33,083 nucleotides of DNA from Streptomyces griseus (GCF_001715295.1 NZ_MDKB01000006.1:145385-178467); one strand, 5' to 3'; shown: positions 9,541-17,916, numbered from the stretch's first letter. Notes: generated by a model not told the origin, from the letters alone. Numbers and translations: made by a program.

Positions 9541-9564
9541 CCGGTCCTCGGGTGCGAGGACCGG
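9541..9564. terminator. Perfect 10-pair hairpin
   Basis: CCGGTCCTCG - GGTG - CGAGGACCGG. The perfect stem with a 4-base loop has no T-run on either side. It lies downstream of tatD (minus) and about 60 bases before the rsmA start, so it may end tatD transcription or act in the rsmA leader region if transcription begins further upstream. Confidence 0.45.
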
Positions 9565-9571
9565 CGGGCTC

Positions 9572-9610
9572 CGCGGGTCGCGGGTCGCGGGTCGCGGGTC
9601 GCGGGTCGCG
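9572..9610. repeat. Heptamer tandem repeat (CGCGGGT)5
   Basis: Five exact copies of CGCGGGT run from 9572 to 9606, followed by a partial CGCG. It is non-coding. A perfect short-unit array like this is likely to vary in copy number between isolates. Confidence 0.85.
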
Positions 9611-9793
9611 CACACTGTCACGCGCCGCGTGCCCAAGCCGCACGGCACCGCTCGACGGCCTGCCTGCCTGACGCTCCCCAAGGTCCGGGCCGCCGCACCC
9701 CTTCGCGCCGCCACGCACGTGGACCGCCCGTACCGTACGGAACGGCGCGGTCCCGGCCCGTCACGGGCGCGGAACGCGGGCACGGGCGCGGGC

Positions 9794-10660
9794 TCAGAAG
9801 TCGAACGCCCGCGCGGTGTTGTCGTAGATCGCGCCGGCCAGCGCGTCCTCGTCGGTGCCCCGCACCTCGGCCATGGCGCGGAGCGTCACCGGGATGAGGT
9901 AGGGGGCGTTGGGCCGTCCGCGGAACGGCGCGGGGGTGAGGAAGGGGGCGTCCGTCTCGACGAGGAGCAGCTCGGTGGGCACGACGGCCAGCGCGTCGCG
10001 CAGCGGCTGGGCGTTCTTGAACGTCACGTTGCCCGCGAACGACATGAAGTACCCGGCCGCCGCGCAGACCCGGGCCATCTCGGCGTCCCCGGAGTAGCAG
10101 TGGAAGACGGTCCGCTCCGGGGCGCCCGCGTCGGCGAGGACGCGCAGGACGTCGGCGTGGGCATCGCGGTCGTGGATGACGAGGGCCTTGCCGTGCCGTT
10201 TGGCGATCTCGATGTGGGCCCGGAAGGACTCCTCCTGGGCGGCCATCCCCCCGGCCCCCGTGCGGAAGTGGTCCAGGCCGGTCTCGCCGACCCCCCGTAC
10301 GTGGCCGAGGGCGGCCAGGGCGTCGATCTCGGCGAGCGCCTCGTACAGCGCCGCCTTCCCACCCGGTTCCCTCGCCTCGTGGCCCGGCCTGCCCTCCGGG
10401 TCCCCGTGCACGATGCGGGGCGCTTCGTTGGGGTGGAGGGCGACGGAGGCGTGCACGGCCGGGTGCGCGGCCGCCGTCTCCGCGGCCCAGCGGGAACCCT
10501 CCACGTCGCAGCCCACCTGGACGACGGCGGTCACGTTGACCGCCGCGGCCCGGGCGAGCCCCTCCTCGACGGTCGACTCCTGCATGTCCAGGTGGGTGTG
10601 CGAATCGGCGACCGGGACCCGGAGGGGTTCGGGCAGCGGCGGGGCGTCGGTACGGCTCAT
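9794..10660 (-). CDS. tatD: TatD-family metal-dependent hydrolase
   Basis: 288 residues, slightly longer than E. coli TatD (260). TIM-barrel metal-dependent hydrolase with deoxyribonuclease activity in characterised members. Metal ligands are visible in order: DSHTHLD near residue 20, the glutamate in GVGETGLDHF, the histidine of VIHDRDAH, HCYSGD, and the aspartate in VETDAPFLTP. A region rich in Gly/Pro/Arg/Glu (HGDPEGRPGHEAREPGG, about 100-116) looks like an insertion relative to the short family members. The ATG at 10660 is 7 bases after a TAGAGT hexamer, so the message may be leaderless or very short-leadered. The usual actinobacterial neighbour order here is tatD, rpfB, rsmA, ispE. Confidence 0.92.
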   Translation of the reverse strand: MSRTDAPPLPEPLRVPVADSHTHLDMQESTVEEGLARAAAVNVTAVVQVGCDVEGSRWAAETAAAHPAVHASVALHPNEAPRIVHGDPEGRPGHEAREPGGKAALYEALAEIDALAALGHVRGVGETGLDHFRTGAGGMAAQEESFRAHIEIAKRHGKALVIHDRDAHADVLRVLADAGAPERTVFHCYSGDAEMARVCAAAGYFMSFAGNVTFKNAQPLRDALAVVPTELLLVETDAPFLTPAPFRGRPNAPYLIPVTLRAMAEVRGTDEDALAGAIYDNTARAFDF

Positions 10661-10693
10661 GCCCCCGACTCTACGAGGGCACGGCCACCGGCA

Positions 10694-11062
10694 TCACCGC
10701 CGGTGGAAGGGATGCAGCAGATCGGACAGCTGCCAGTGGTGCGACGCCTCCGCGGCGGCGGGCACGGCGGCTTCCTCCGCGTTGCCCCGCTCCCGGGCGG
10801 CCTGCTGCTGCCGGAGCAGCTGCTGGACGGTGGAGACCCGTCCGGACCGCATGATCCGCACGACGTGCGCGCCACAGTTCGCGCAGGTCGGGGTGGACAG
10901 CGGCGAGGGCACGCGCTCGCCGTCCGCCTTGTACACCACGAACGCCTGGCCGGAGCCGTCGACGTGGTGTTCTATCTCGTAGGCCTGTTCCCAGCCGTGC
11001 CCGCATCTCATGCAGGCGAACGCGTAGGCCTCGTGGACGGTGGTCGCTGCGGTGTCACTCAT
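10694..11062 (-). CDS. Small zinc-ribbon protein of unknown function
   Basis: 122 residues. Two CxxC pairs (FACMRCGHGW near residue 17 and PTCANCGAHVV near 60) would bind one zinc as a ribbon. They flank a strand-rich segment with a histidine pair (IEHHVDGSG). The C-terminal third is helical and Gln/Ala/Glu-rich, ending HHWQLSDLLHPFHRR. The ATG at 11062 is chosen because AAGAGGAG lies 6-7 bases upstream; the longer open frame has no such site. An unusual palindrome and 13-base repeat sit just before that site (11074-11106). It is followed by tatD after 33 bases. No enzymatic motif is seen. Confidence 0.8.
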   Translation of the reverse strand: MSDTAATTVHEAYAFACMRCGHGWEQAYEIEHHVDGSGQAFVVYKADGERVPSPLSTPTCANCGAHVVRIMRSGRVSTVQQLLRQQQAARERGNAEEAAVPAAAEASHHWQLSDLLHPFHRR

Positions 11063-11073
11063 GCCTGCTCCTC

Positions 11074-11106
11074 TTGTCCGCGGACAAGCACTCCGGACAA
11101 GCACTC
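11074..11106 (-). promoter_or_regulatory. Palindrome plus 13-base tandem repeat in leader
   Basis: TTGTCCGCGGACAA (11074-11087) is a perfect 14-base palindrome. It overlaps two exact head-to-tail copies of CGGACAAGCACTC (11081-11093 and 11094-11106). The block ends a few bases before the ribosome site of the zinc-ribbon gene, a suitable place for a repressor operator or an RNA switch. Confidence 0.5.
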
Positions 11107-11232
11107 CGGGAATGCCTTCCATCGTCAAGTGGACGCTCTTCCCGGCGGCAACGCACCAGGTCTGCCGAGTGTTGGAACGCTCTTAACCGATCCATGGCCC
11201 AAGGGCCCGGTACGCGGCTCGCGCTTTACGTT

Positions 11233-12120
11233 TCAGGTTAGTCCTTTGCCCTGCGAGGGGCCGGTCCGAGCCGCGTTCTTTGCCGCGACCACCGCATCGA
11301 AGACCTCGCGCTTGGGAAGTCCGGCCTCGGCGGCGACGGCCGCGATGGCCTCCTTGCGCCGCTCCCCCGCCTCCTCGCGCACCTGCACCCTGCGTACCAG
11401 CTCGGCGGCGTCCAGGTCCTCGTTCCCGGAGGCGGTGGCGCCCTCGACCACGACGGTGATCTCCCCGCGCACGCCCTCGGCCGCCCAGGTGGCGAGCTCG
11501 GCCAGCGGGCCGCGCTTGACCTCCTCGTAGGTCTTGGTCAGCTCCCGGCACACGGCGGCCCGGCGGTCCGCGCCGAACACCTCGGCCATCGCGGCCAGGG
11601 TGTGGTCCAGCCGGTGCGGCGCCTCGAAGAAGACCATCGTGCGCCGTTCGTCCGCGACCTCCCGCAGCTTCCCGAGCCGCTCGCCCGCCTTGCGCGGCAG
11701 GAAACCCTCGAAGCAGAAGCGGTCCACGGGCAGGGCGGACAGGGCGAGCGCGGTCAGGACGGCGGACGGGCCGGGCACGGCGGTGACCTTGATGTCCATC
11801 TCCACCGCGGCGGCGACCAGCCGGTAGCCGGGGTCGGAGACGGACGGCATCCCCGCGTCGGTGACGAGCAGGACACGCGCCCCGCCCGTCAGCGCCTCCA
11901 CGAGTTCCGGGGTGCGCGCCGACTCGTTCCCCTCGAAGTAGGAGACGACACGCCCCGTCGTGTGGATGCCCAGCGCCTGGGTGAGCCGGCGCAGCCGCCG
12001 GGTGTCCTCGGCCGCCACGACGTCGGCCGTCTCCAACTCGGCGGCGAGGCGCGGCGGGGCGTCCGCCACGTCGCCGATGGGGGTCCCTGCGAGTACGAGC
12101 GTTCCAGTCGTTCCAGTCAC
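11233..12120 (-). CDS. rsmI: 16S rRNA (cytidine 1402-2'-O)-methyltransferase
   Basis: 295 residues from the GTG at 12120. SAM-dependent 2'-O-ribose methylation of C1402 in the decoding centre of 16S rRNA. Motifs of the tetrapyrrole-methylase fold: LVLAGTPIGDVADAPPRL, AAEDTRRLRRL, VTDAGMPSVSDPGYRLV, AVPGPSAVLTALALSALP, FEGFLPRKAGER, FFEAPHRL and GEITVVVEG. An in-frame ATG lies at 12129, but it directly abuts the GGGAGG ribosome site. The GTG sits 9 bases after that site and gives the common MTGTTGTLVLAG start, so I prefer it. It is divergent from pmt across about 60 bases. Confidence 0.95.
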   Translation of the reverse strand: MTGTTGTLVLAGTPIGDVADAPPRLAAELETADVVAAEDTRRLRRLTQALGIHTTGRVVSYFEGNESARTPELVEALTGGARVLLVTDAGMPSVSDPGYRLVAAAVEMDIKVTAVPGPSAVLTALALSALPVDRFCFEGFLPRKAGERLGKLREVADERRTMVFFEAPHRLDHTLAAMAEVFGADRRAAVCRELTKTYEEVKRGPLAELATWAAEGVRGEITVVVEGATASGNEDLDAAELVRRVQVREEAGERRKEAIAAVAAEAGLPKREVFDAVVAAKNAARTGPSQGKGLT

Positions 12121-12182
12121 ATCGGCCATCCTCCCAGCCCGGGCGGCGCCCTTCGCACAGACGCGTTCCCTACGATGGCGCG

Positions 12183-13949
12183 GTGACGAGTACTGCGCCC
12201 GATGCCCGGCAGGGCAACGACGCCGGGGATCACACCGGCGACCAGCCGCCTTCCTGGCAGCAGCGGCTGCGCCGCTTCGGCCATTCCCCCCGGCCGGAGA
12301 CGGGGCTGCGCGAGCGCCTGGATCCGCCGTACACCAGCCCGGGACGCCAGTTCTGGGACGTGCTCGCCGTACCGCCGGCCCTCGCGCACCACCTGGTGCG
12401 CTGGGCCGCCTGGGGCGGGCCGCTCGTGGTGGCCCTGGTCGCCGGCGTGCTGCGGTTCTGGAACCTGGGCAGCCCGAAGGCGGTGATATTCGACGAGACG
12501 TACTACGCCAAGGACGCCTGGGCGCTGATCAACCAGGGGTACGAGGGTTCCTGGCCCAAGGACGTCGACAAGCTGATCCTCAAGGACCCGTCCTCGGTGG
12601 ACGTACCGGTGGACCCGGGTTACGTCGTCCATCCGCCGGTCGGCAAGTGGGTCATCGGGCTCGGCGAGCAGCTCTTCGGATTCACACCGTTCGGCTGGCG
12701 CTTCATGGTGGCGCTGCTGGGCACGGTCTCCGTGCTGATGCTGTGCCGGATCGGCCGGCGGCTCTTCCGCTCGACGTTCCTCGGCTGTCTGGCGGGCACG
12801 CTGCTGGCCGTGGACGGGCTGCACTTCGTGATGAGCCGCACCGCCCTGCTCGACCTGGTGCTCATGTTCTTCGTGCTGGCCGCCTTCGGCTGCCTGCTCG
12901 TCGACCGGGACCGTGCCCGCCGCAGGCTGGCCGCCGCGCTGCCGGTCGACGAGGAGGGGGTGCTGCGCCCGGACCGGCACGTCGCCGAGGGGCTGCGGCT
13001 GGGGCCGCGCCCGTGGCGGATCGCTGCGGGCCTGATGCTCGGCCTGGCCTTCGCGACGAAGTGGAACGGGCTGTACATCCTGGCGGCCTTCGGCGTGATG
13101 TCGGTGCTCTGGGACGTGGGCGCGCGGCGTACGGCGGGAGCGCTGCGGCCCTACCGGGCCGTGATCCTGCGGGACCTGCTGCCCGCTTTCGTCTCGACGG
13201 TGCCGGTGGCGATCGGTACGTACCTCGTCTCGTGGACCGGCTGGATCTTCACGGGCAAGGGCTACTACCGCAACTGGGCGGCCACCGAGGGCAAGGGGGG
13301 CAGCTGGACCTGGCTGCCCGACTGGCTGCGCAGCCTGTGGCACTACGAGAACCAGGTGTACGAGTTCCACGTCGGCCTGACCTCCGGCCACACCTACCAG
13401 TCCAATCCGTGGAGCTGGATCGTGATGGGCCGCCCCGTCTCCTACTTCTACGAGGAGAAGGCGGGCTGCACCACCTCGGCGACCGGCACGTGCGCGCGTG
13501 AGGTCCTGGCCATCGGTACCCCGCTGCTGTGGTGGGCGGGGTGCGTGGCGCTGCTGTACGTGCTGTGGCGCTGGTTCTTCCGCCGCGACTGGCGGGCGGG
13601 CGCGATCGCCTGCGGTGTCGCGGCGGGCTGGGTGCCCTGGTTCTTCTACCAGGAGCGCACGATCTTCCTCTTCTACGCGGTCGTGTTCGTGCCGTTCCTG
13701 TGCCTGGCGGTGACGATGATGATCGGCGCCCTGCTGGGCCCCGCGGCCGGTGCGGGTGCCCGGCTCCCGGCGGGCCGGGGCTCCGCCGACCCCACGGGCG
13801 AGCGCAGACGCACTCTGGGGGCGATCGCGGCGGGCGTGCTGGTGCTGCTGATCGTCTGGAACTTCGTGTACTTCTGGCCGCTCTACACGGGGACGTCCCT
13901 CCCGGAGAACTCCTGGCGCGACCGGATGTGGCTGGACAGTTGGGTATGA
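12183..13949 (+). CDS. pmt: Polyprenyl-phosphate-mannose: protein O-mannosyltransferase
   Basis: 588 residues, glycosyltransferase family 39 (GT-C fold). It transfers mannose from polyprenyl phosphate mannose to Ser/Thr of secreted proteins at the outer membrane face. After a cytoplasmic N-terminus of about 75 residues come multiple membrane segments. The first extracytoplasmic loop holds VIFDETYYAKDAW, with the catalytic acidic pair of the family, and GYVVHPPVGKW. Later loops have SWTGWIFTGKGYYRNWA and SNPWSWIVMGRPVSYFYEE. In S. coelicolor the homologue (SCO3154, from memory) is needed for phage phiC31 infection, and mutants are hypersensitive to cell-wall antibiotics. The GTG at 12183 has no ribosome site, but TACGAT lies 6 bases upstream, consistent with a leaderless message. 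Confidence 0.95.
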   Translation: MTSTAPDARQGNDAGDHTGDQPPSWQQRLRRFGHSPRPETGLRERLDPPYTSPGRQFWDVLAVPPALAHHLVRWAAWGGPLVVALVAGVLRFWNLGSPKAVIFDETYYAKDAWALINQGYEGSWPKDVDKLILKDPSSVDVPVDPGYVVHPPVGKWVIGLGEQLFGFTPFGWRFMVALLGTVSVLMLCRIGRRLFRSTFLGCLAGTLLAVDGLHFVMSRTALLDLVLMFFVLAAFGCLLVDRDRARRRLAAALPVDEEGVLRPDRHVAEGLRLGPRPWRIAAGLMLGLAFATKWNGLYILAAFGVMSVLWDVGARRTAGALRPYRAVILRDLLPAFVSTVPVAIGTYLVSWTGWIFTGKGYYRNWAATEGKGGSWTWLPDWLRSLWHYENQVYEFHVGLTSGHTYQSNPWSWIVMGRPVSYFYEEKAGCTTSATGTCAREVLAIGTPLLWWAGCVALLYVLWRWFFRRDWRAGAIACGVAAGWVPWFFYQERTIFLFYAVVFVPFLCLAVTMMIGALLGPAAGAGARLPAGRGSADPTGERRRTLGAIAAGVLVLLIVWNFVYFWPLYTGTSLPENSWRDRMWLDSWV

Positions 13950-14097
13950 CCCGGGGCCGGTGAGCGCTCCCACGGACGGAGTGCGTTCCGGTCCGGTAAC
14001 GAACGTCTCACCGGCCGCCGCCGTCCCGTACAGTCCCCCGGAAATCCCCTGGTCCTGCACACACGTTCGAGGGGTTCCGGGGGAGGAGAGCGTCGGA

Positions 14098-15741
14098 ATG
14101 CGCAGCGGAGCGAAGATCGCCCTGGTCGGCGGGGTGTTCGTGCTGGCGGCCGGGGGGATCGGTTACGGCGCGTACAGCGTGGTCGGGGGCGGTGGGAGCG
14201 GCGGTGACGGGACGGGCACCCGGGCGGCCTCCACCGAGGTGCGGACCGGGCCGCCCACCGGCGAGGAGATCGAGGAGACCGCGAAGAGCTTCCTCTCGGC
14301 CTGGGCGGCCGGCGACGCGGCCGCCGCCGCCCTGCTCACGAACGACGAGACCGGCGCCGAGCCGCTGCTGACCGGCTACGCCGAGGAGGCCCACGTCACC
14401 GAGGCGGTGATCACCCCGGGCCCGGCGGTCGGTGCGAAGGTGCCGTTCACGGTGAAGGCGACCGTGTCGTACGAGGGAACGACGAAACCCTGGTCGTACG
14501 CCTCCGAACTGACCGTGGTGCGCGGCCTGACCACCGGCAGGGCGCTCGTCGACTGGCAGCCCGCAGTGGTCCACCCGCGGCTGACCGAGGGCGCGACGCT
14601 GAGGACCGGCGCGTCGTCGGGGGCGGCGATCGAGGCCGTCGACCGCCACGGCACGGTGCTCGACAAGGAGACGTACCCGTCGCTGGGCCCGGTCCTGGAC
14701 ACCCTGCGCAAGAAGTACGGGGACGGCGCGGGCGGCTCGCCCGGCATCGAGACCCGGATCGAGCCCGCCGACGAGCAGCTGCCCGGCACCACCCTGCTGA
14801 CGCTCGCCGAGGGGAAGCCCGGCAAACTGCGGACCACCCTCGACGCCACCGTGCAGGCTGCCGCGGAGAAGGCGGTCGAGCGGTTCGGGGAATCCTCCGT
14901 CGTGGCGATCCAGCCCTCGACGGGGGCGATACAGGCGATCGCCAACAACCGGAGGGACGCCTTCGACGCGGCCATGCTGGGCCGGCTGGCCCCCGGCTCC
15001 ACGATGAAGATCGTGACGGCCGCGATGATCATCCAGAACGGTCTCGGATCCATGGACGGGACGGTGGAGTGCCCGTCCACCGTGTCCTGGGAAGGCGTGA
15101 CCTTCCACAACCTCGAGGACTTCTCCCTCGCCGACGGCCCGCTCAGGGAAGCGTTCGCCCGGTCCTGCAACACCGCCTTCATCAAGCCGGTCAAGCCTCT
15201 CGGTGACCGGGCCGGCACGGCGCTCGGCCAGGAGGCCCGCGACTACTTCGGCCTCGGGCAGACCTGGCAGACCGGCATACCCTCCTTCGACGGCAGCGTC
15301 CCCGAGTCGTCGGGGGCCGAGACCGCCGCCTCGTACATCGGCCAGGGCAAGATCCTCATGAGCCCGCTGAACATGGCGTCGGTCACCGCGACCGTGAAGA
15401 ACGGCGCCTTCGAGCAGCCCCACATCGTCGCCCGCGACGTGGACGACCGGCCGTTCGCCACCGCCCGGGCCCTTCCCGCCGGCACGGCGCAGCAACTGCG
15501 CGAAATGATGCGCTACACCGCCACGAGCGCGAGCGGCACCGGTGCCCCCGCCATGGCCACGGTCGGCGGTGACAAGGGCGCCAAGACAGGCTCCGCCGAG
15601 GTCGACGGCCAGCCCACCTCCAACAGCTGGTTCACCGGCTTCAGCAACGACCTCGCGGCGGCGGCCGTCGTCCAGTCCGGCGGCCACGGCGGTGACGCGG
15701 CCGGCCCGGTGGTCGCCCAGGTCCTGCGCGCCGGTCCCTGA
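14098..15741 (+). CDS. Class B penicillin-binding protein, transpeptidase
   Basis: 547 residues. D,D-transpeptidase that cross-links peptidoglycan outside the membrane. An uncleaved N-terminal anchor (IALVGGVFVLAAGGIGYGAY) is followed by a Gly-rich linker and an NTF2-like (MecA-N) domain at about 50-170. Next come a dimerisation region and the transpeptidase domain (about 275-545). The three active-site motifs are intact: STMK at 301-304 with nucleophile Ser301, SCN at 356-358, and KTG at 496-498. A GGGGGAGGAGAG ribosome site precedes the ATG. It lies 148 bases after pmt on the same strand. From memory, S. coelicolor has two adjacent PBP genes here; this window has one. It is not a cell-division PBP3 by sequence, so the role may be developmental or stress-related. 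Confidence 0.93.
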   Translation: MRSGAKIALVGGVFVLAAGGIGYGAYSVVGGGGSGGDGTGTRAASTEVRTGPPTGEEIEETAKSFLSAWAAGDAAAAALLTNDETGAEPLLTGYAEEAHVTEAVITPGPAVGAKVPFTVKATVSYEGTTKPWSYASELTVVRGLTTGRALVDWQPAVVHPRLTEGATLRTGASSGAAIEAVDRHGTVLDKETYPSLGPVLDTLRKKYGDGAGGSPGIETRIEPADEQLPGTTLLTLAEGKPGKLRTTLDATVQAAAEKAVERFGESSVVAIQPSTGAIQAIANNRRDAFDAAMLGRLAPGSTMKIVTAAMIIQNGLGSMDGTVECPSTVSWEGVTFHNLEDFSLADGPLREAFARSCNTAFIKPVKPLGDRAGTALGQEARDYFGLGQTWQTGIPSFDGSVPESSGAETAASYIGQGKILMSPLNMASVTATVKNGAFEQPHIVARDVDDRPFATARALPAGTAQQLREMMRYTATSASGTGAPAMATVGGDKGAKTGSAEVDGQPTSNSWFTGFSNDLAAAAVVQSGGHGGDAAGPVVAQVLRAGP

Positions 15742-15749
15742 CCGGGCCT

Positions 15750-15767
15750 CCCGCCGCCGACGGCGGG
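15750..15767. terminator. GC-rich hairpin between convergent genes
   Basis: CCCGCCG - CCGA - CGGCGGG, a 7-pair all-GC stem with a 4-base loop, 8 bases after the PBP stop. No T-run. The rest of the 15742-15952 gap is G+C-rich with other weak stems. Confidence 0.5.
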
Positions 15768-15952
15768 CAGCCCCGGCATCCCCCGGGGTGCGCCCGGCCG
15801 TACGGCACCGGGGCGCGCGCCCGTGCAGCCGCGACGGCGGCCCCCCGCCGGTGCCGGACGGGGGCACCGGGCACGCCCGGCAGTGCCCCGCCCGCCCGAC
15901 TCGGCGGCCTTCCGCCCTGCGTGTCGCCCGGCGGACGGGTGGCCGCGGACCG

Positions 15953-16759
15953 CTACCGGGTCCCGTCCTCGCCGTCGCCCCGCATCGCGTTCCGGAACCC
16001 CGCGTTGACGCCGAGCAGCCCGCCGTCCACCCGCAGGGTCGTGCCGGTGATCCAGGCGGCGTCCCGTGACGCCAGGAAGGCGACGGCCGCCGCGATGTCG
16101 TCCGGTTCGCCGATCCGCCCCAGCGGGTAGAGGGCGCTGGCGCGCTCCAGGTCGGCGTCGCGGCCCGTCCAGGCGTCCGTGCGGATGGTGCCGGGGGCGA
16201 TCAGGTTGACGCGGACGCCGCGCGGGCCGGCGTGGCCCGCGAGCGTACGGGTCAGGCTGGCGAGACCCGCCTTGGCGGCGCTGTAGGCGTGACCGCCGAA
16301 GTCCTGCTCGCCGTTGACCGAGCCGATGTTGACGATCGCGCCCCGGCCGGAGGCGACGAGGTGCGGCAGCGCGGCGCGGGAGCAGCGGTAGGGGCCGCTC
16401 AGGGTGATGTCGAGGGTGTGGGCCCAGGGCTCGTCCGCCTCGTCCTCGAAGAGGGCGGCGTCCTCGTGGTTGGCGTAGGCGTTGTTGACGAGGACGTCGA
16501 GCCGCCCGAAGGCGGTGACGGCGTGCGCCACCGCCGCCTCGACCGAAGCCCGGTCGCCGACGTCGCAGCCCAGGGACGCGGCCGTCCCGCCCTGGCCCCG
16601 TATCTCCTCCGCGGTGCGGTCGGCGCGGGCCGCGTCCAGGTCCGTGACGAGGACGGCCGCGCCCTCGGCGGCCAGTCTGCGGGCGGTGGCGGCGCCGATG
16701 CCCCGGCCCGCGCCGGTGAGGAGTGCGACGTGCCCGTGGAAGCGTGCAGGAGGTGTCAT
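15953..16759 (-). CDS. SDR-family NAD(P)-dependent oxidoreductase
   Basis: 268 residues, classical short-chain dehydrogenase/reductase. Nucleotide-binding TGAGRGIG at about 16-23, Asp40 in VLVTDLD (suggesting a preference for NAD over NADP), CDVGD, and structural NNAYA. The catalytic set is Ser147 in NIGSVNGE, Tyr159 and Lys163 in HAYSAAKAG. The C-terminal substrate loop is PGTIRTDAW. The ATG at 16759 overlaps the stop of the upstream serine hydrolase (ATGA), so the pair is translationally coupled. The long open frame further upstream is that gene read in another frame. The substrate cannot be told from the sequence. It is convergent with the PBP gene. Confidence 0.9.
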   Translation of the reverse strand: MTPPARFHGHVALLTGAGRGIGAATARRLAAEGAAVLVTDLDAARADRTAEEIRGQGGTAASLGCDVGDRASVEAAVAHAVTAFGRLDVLVNNAYANHEDAALFEDEADEPWAHTLDITLSGPYRCSRAALPHLVASGRGAIVNIGSVNGEQDFGGHAYSAAKAGLASLTRTLAGHAGPRGVRVNLIAPGTIRTDAWTGRDADLERASALYPLGRIGEPDDIAAAVAFLASRDAAWITGTTLRVDGGLLGVNAGFRNAMRGDGEDGTR

Positions 16760-17916
16760 AGCGCCGACCGTACTGCCCTGACCAGGGCCTGGGCACGGGG
16801 GTCGGCGGTGACTCCCTTCTGCAGACCGTTCGTCACATAACCCAGGGCGACGCCCGATTCGGGGTCGGCGAAGCCCAGCGAGCCGCCGCGGCCGGGATGG
16901 CCGAAGGACCCGGTGGCCAGGAGCGGGGCGGCCGGCCCGTGCAGCATGTACCCGAGGCCGAAGCGGGTGGAGACGACCAGGACCCGGTCCGGCCCCGCGG
17001 ACTCCTCGGTGCGGGCCAGGGTGAGGGTGGCGGGGGCGAACAGCCGGTGGCCGTCCACCTCGCCGATCATGGCGGCGTAGCAGCGGGCGAGGCCCCGGGC
17101 CGTGGCGACCCCGTTGGAGGCGGGCAGTTCGGCCGCGCGGTAGGCGGGGTCGTTCTCGTCGGGGAAGGGGTCGATCGCCCCGAAGGCGCGGCGGGTGAGC
17201 GAGGCGGGGTCGCGGTAGGCCTCGACGACGGACCGCTTGGGGCGCATGCGCAGGGCACCGCCGGTCTCGGCCGGCGGGGGTTCGACGGGGCCGATCCGCC
17301 CGATCCGGTGCGCCTCGTCCGCCGGGAGGCCGAACCAGAAGTCCAGGCCGAGCGGGCGGGCGATCTCCTCGGCGACCCAGCGGCCGATGGTGCGCCCGGT
17401 GACCCTGCGCACCAGCTCGCCGATGAGCCAGCTGAAGGTCTGGGCGTGGTAGCCGTGGTCGGTGCCGGGCTCCCACCCGGGCCGCTGGGCGGCGACCGCC
17501 TGCGGCCCGGTGACCCCGTCCACCGCCTCACCGGGCGTCAGGGTCCGGTCCAGTGCGGCCAGTCCGGCACGGTGGGCGAGCAGGTGGCGTACGAGGACAC
17601 GCTCCTTGCCGTTGGCCTTGAACTCCGGCCAGTACGTGCCGACCGGCGCGTCCAGGTCCACCTGCCCGCGCTGGTACAGCAGCAGGAGCACGGCGGCGGC
17701 GACGCCCTTGCCGGCCGAGCGGACGACTTGGACGGTGTCGACGGCCCACGGTTCGCTGCCGTCGACGTCCCTCGTACCGGCCCACAGGTCCACGACCTTG
17801 CGGCCGTGACGGTAGACGGCCACGGCCGCGCCCCGTTCCCCGCGTTGTTCGAAGTTACGGACGAAGGCGTCCCGTACCGCCTCGAACCCCGGTGTCACCG
17901 TGCCCCGTACATCCAC
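16756..17916 (-). CDS. Beta-lactamase-fold serine hydrolase (EstB / class C-like)
   Basis: 386 residues from the GTG at 17916. Penicillin-binding/esterase fold: nucleophile motif SAGK (Ser67, Lys70), Tyr in the GYHAQTFSW segment in place of YxN, and a C-terminal HPGRGGSLGF in place of KTG. No signal peptide is visible, which argues for a cytoplasmic esterase or amidase rather than a secreted beta-lactamase. The start is uncertain. The ATG at 17940 directly abuts a G-run and the ATG at 17955 has no clear site. The GTG at 17916 has GGGAG 5 bases upstream and gives the familiar VDVRGTVTPGFEAVRDAF beginning. The SDR gene follows with a 4-base overlap, so the two may act on the same ester or lactone and its alcohol. 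Confidence 0.88.
   Translation of the reverse strand: MDVRGTVTPGFEAVRDAFVRNFEQRGERGAAVAVYRHGRKVVDLWAGTRDVDGSEPWAVDTVQVVRSAGKGVAAAVLLLLYQRGQVDLDAPVGTYWPEFKANGKERVLVRHLLAHRAGLAALDRTLTPGEAVDGVTGPQAVAAQRPGWEPGTDHGYHAQTFSWLIGELVRRVTGRTIGRWVAEEIARPLGLDFWFGLPADEAHRIGRIGPVEPPPAETGGALRMRPKRSVVEAYRDPASLTRRAFGAIDPFPDENDPAYRAAELPASNGVATARGLARCYAAMIGEVDGHRLFAPATLTLARTEESAGPDRVLVVSTRFGLGYMLHGPAAPLLATGSFGHPGRGGSLGFADPESGVALGYVTNGLQKGVTADPRAQALVRAVRSAL

Larger units (their letters stand above)
9482..9793. other. 312-base gap in the usual rpfB position
   Basis: No coding sequence with a recognisable domain is present; small open frames here are arginine- and proline-rich and look like noise. It holds a possible rsmA minus-10 (9488-9493), a 10-pair hairpin (9541-9564) and a 7-base tandem repeat (9572-9610). 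Confidence 0.6.

Noticed and set aside
9478..9783. 101-codon minus-strand frame in the rpfB gap as a new gene or rpfB remnant
   Set aside because: It has low-complexity Arg/Pro sequence, includes the heptamer array, shows no ribosome site and has no Rpf-like residues.
15953..17476. 507-residue fusion of the SDR with an upstream domain
   Set aside because: The added part is the serine hydrolase gene read in another frame; the ATGA overlap at 16756-16759 explains the boundary.
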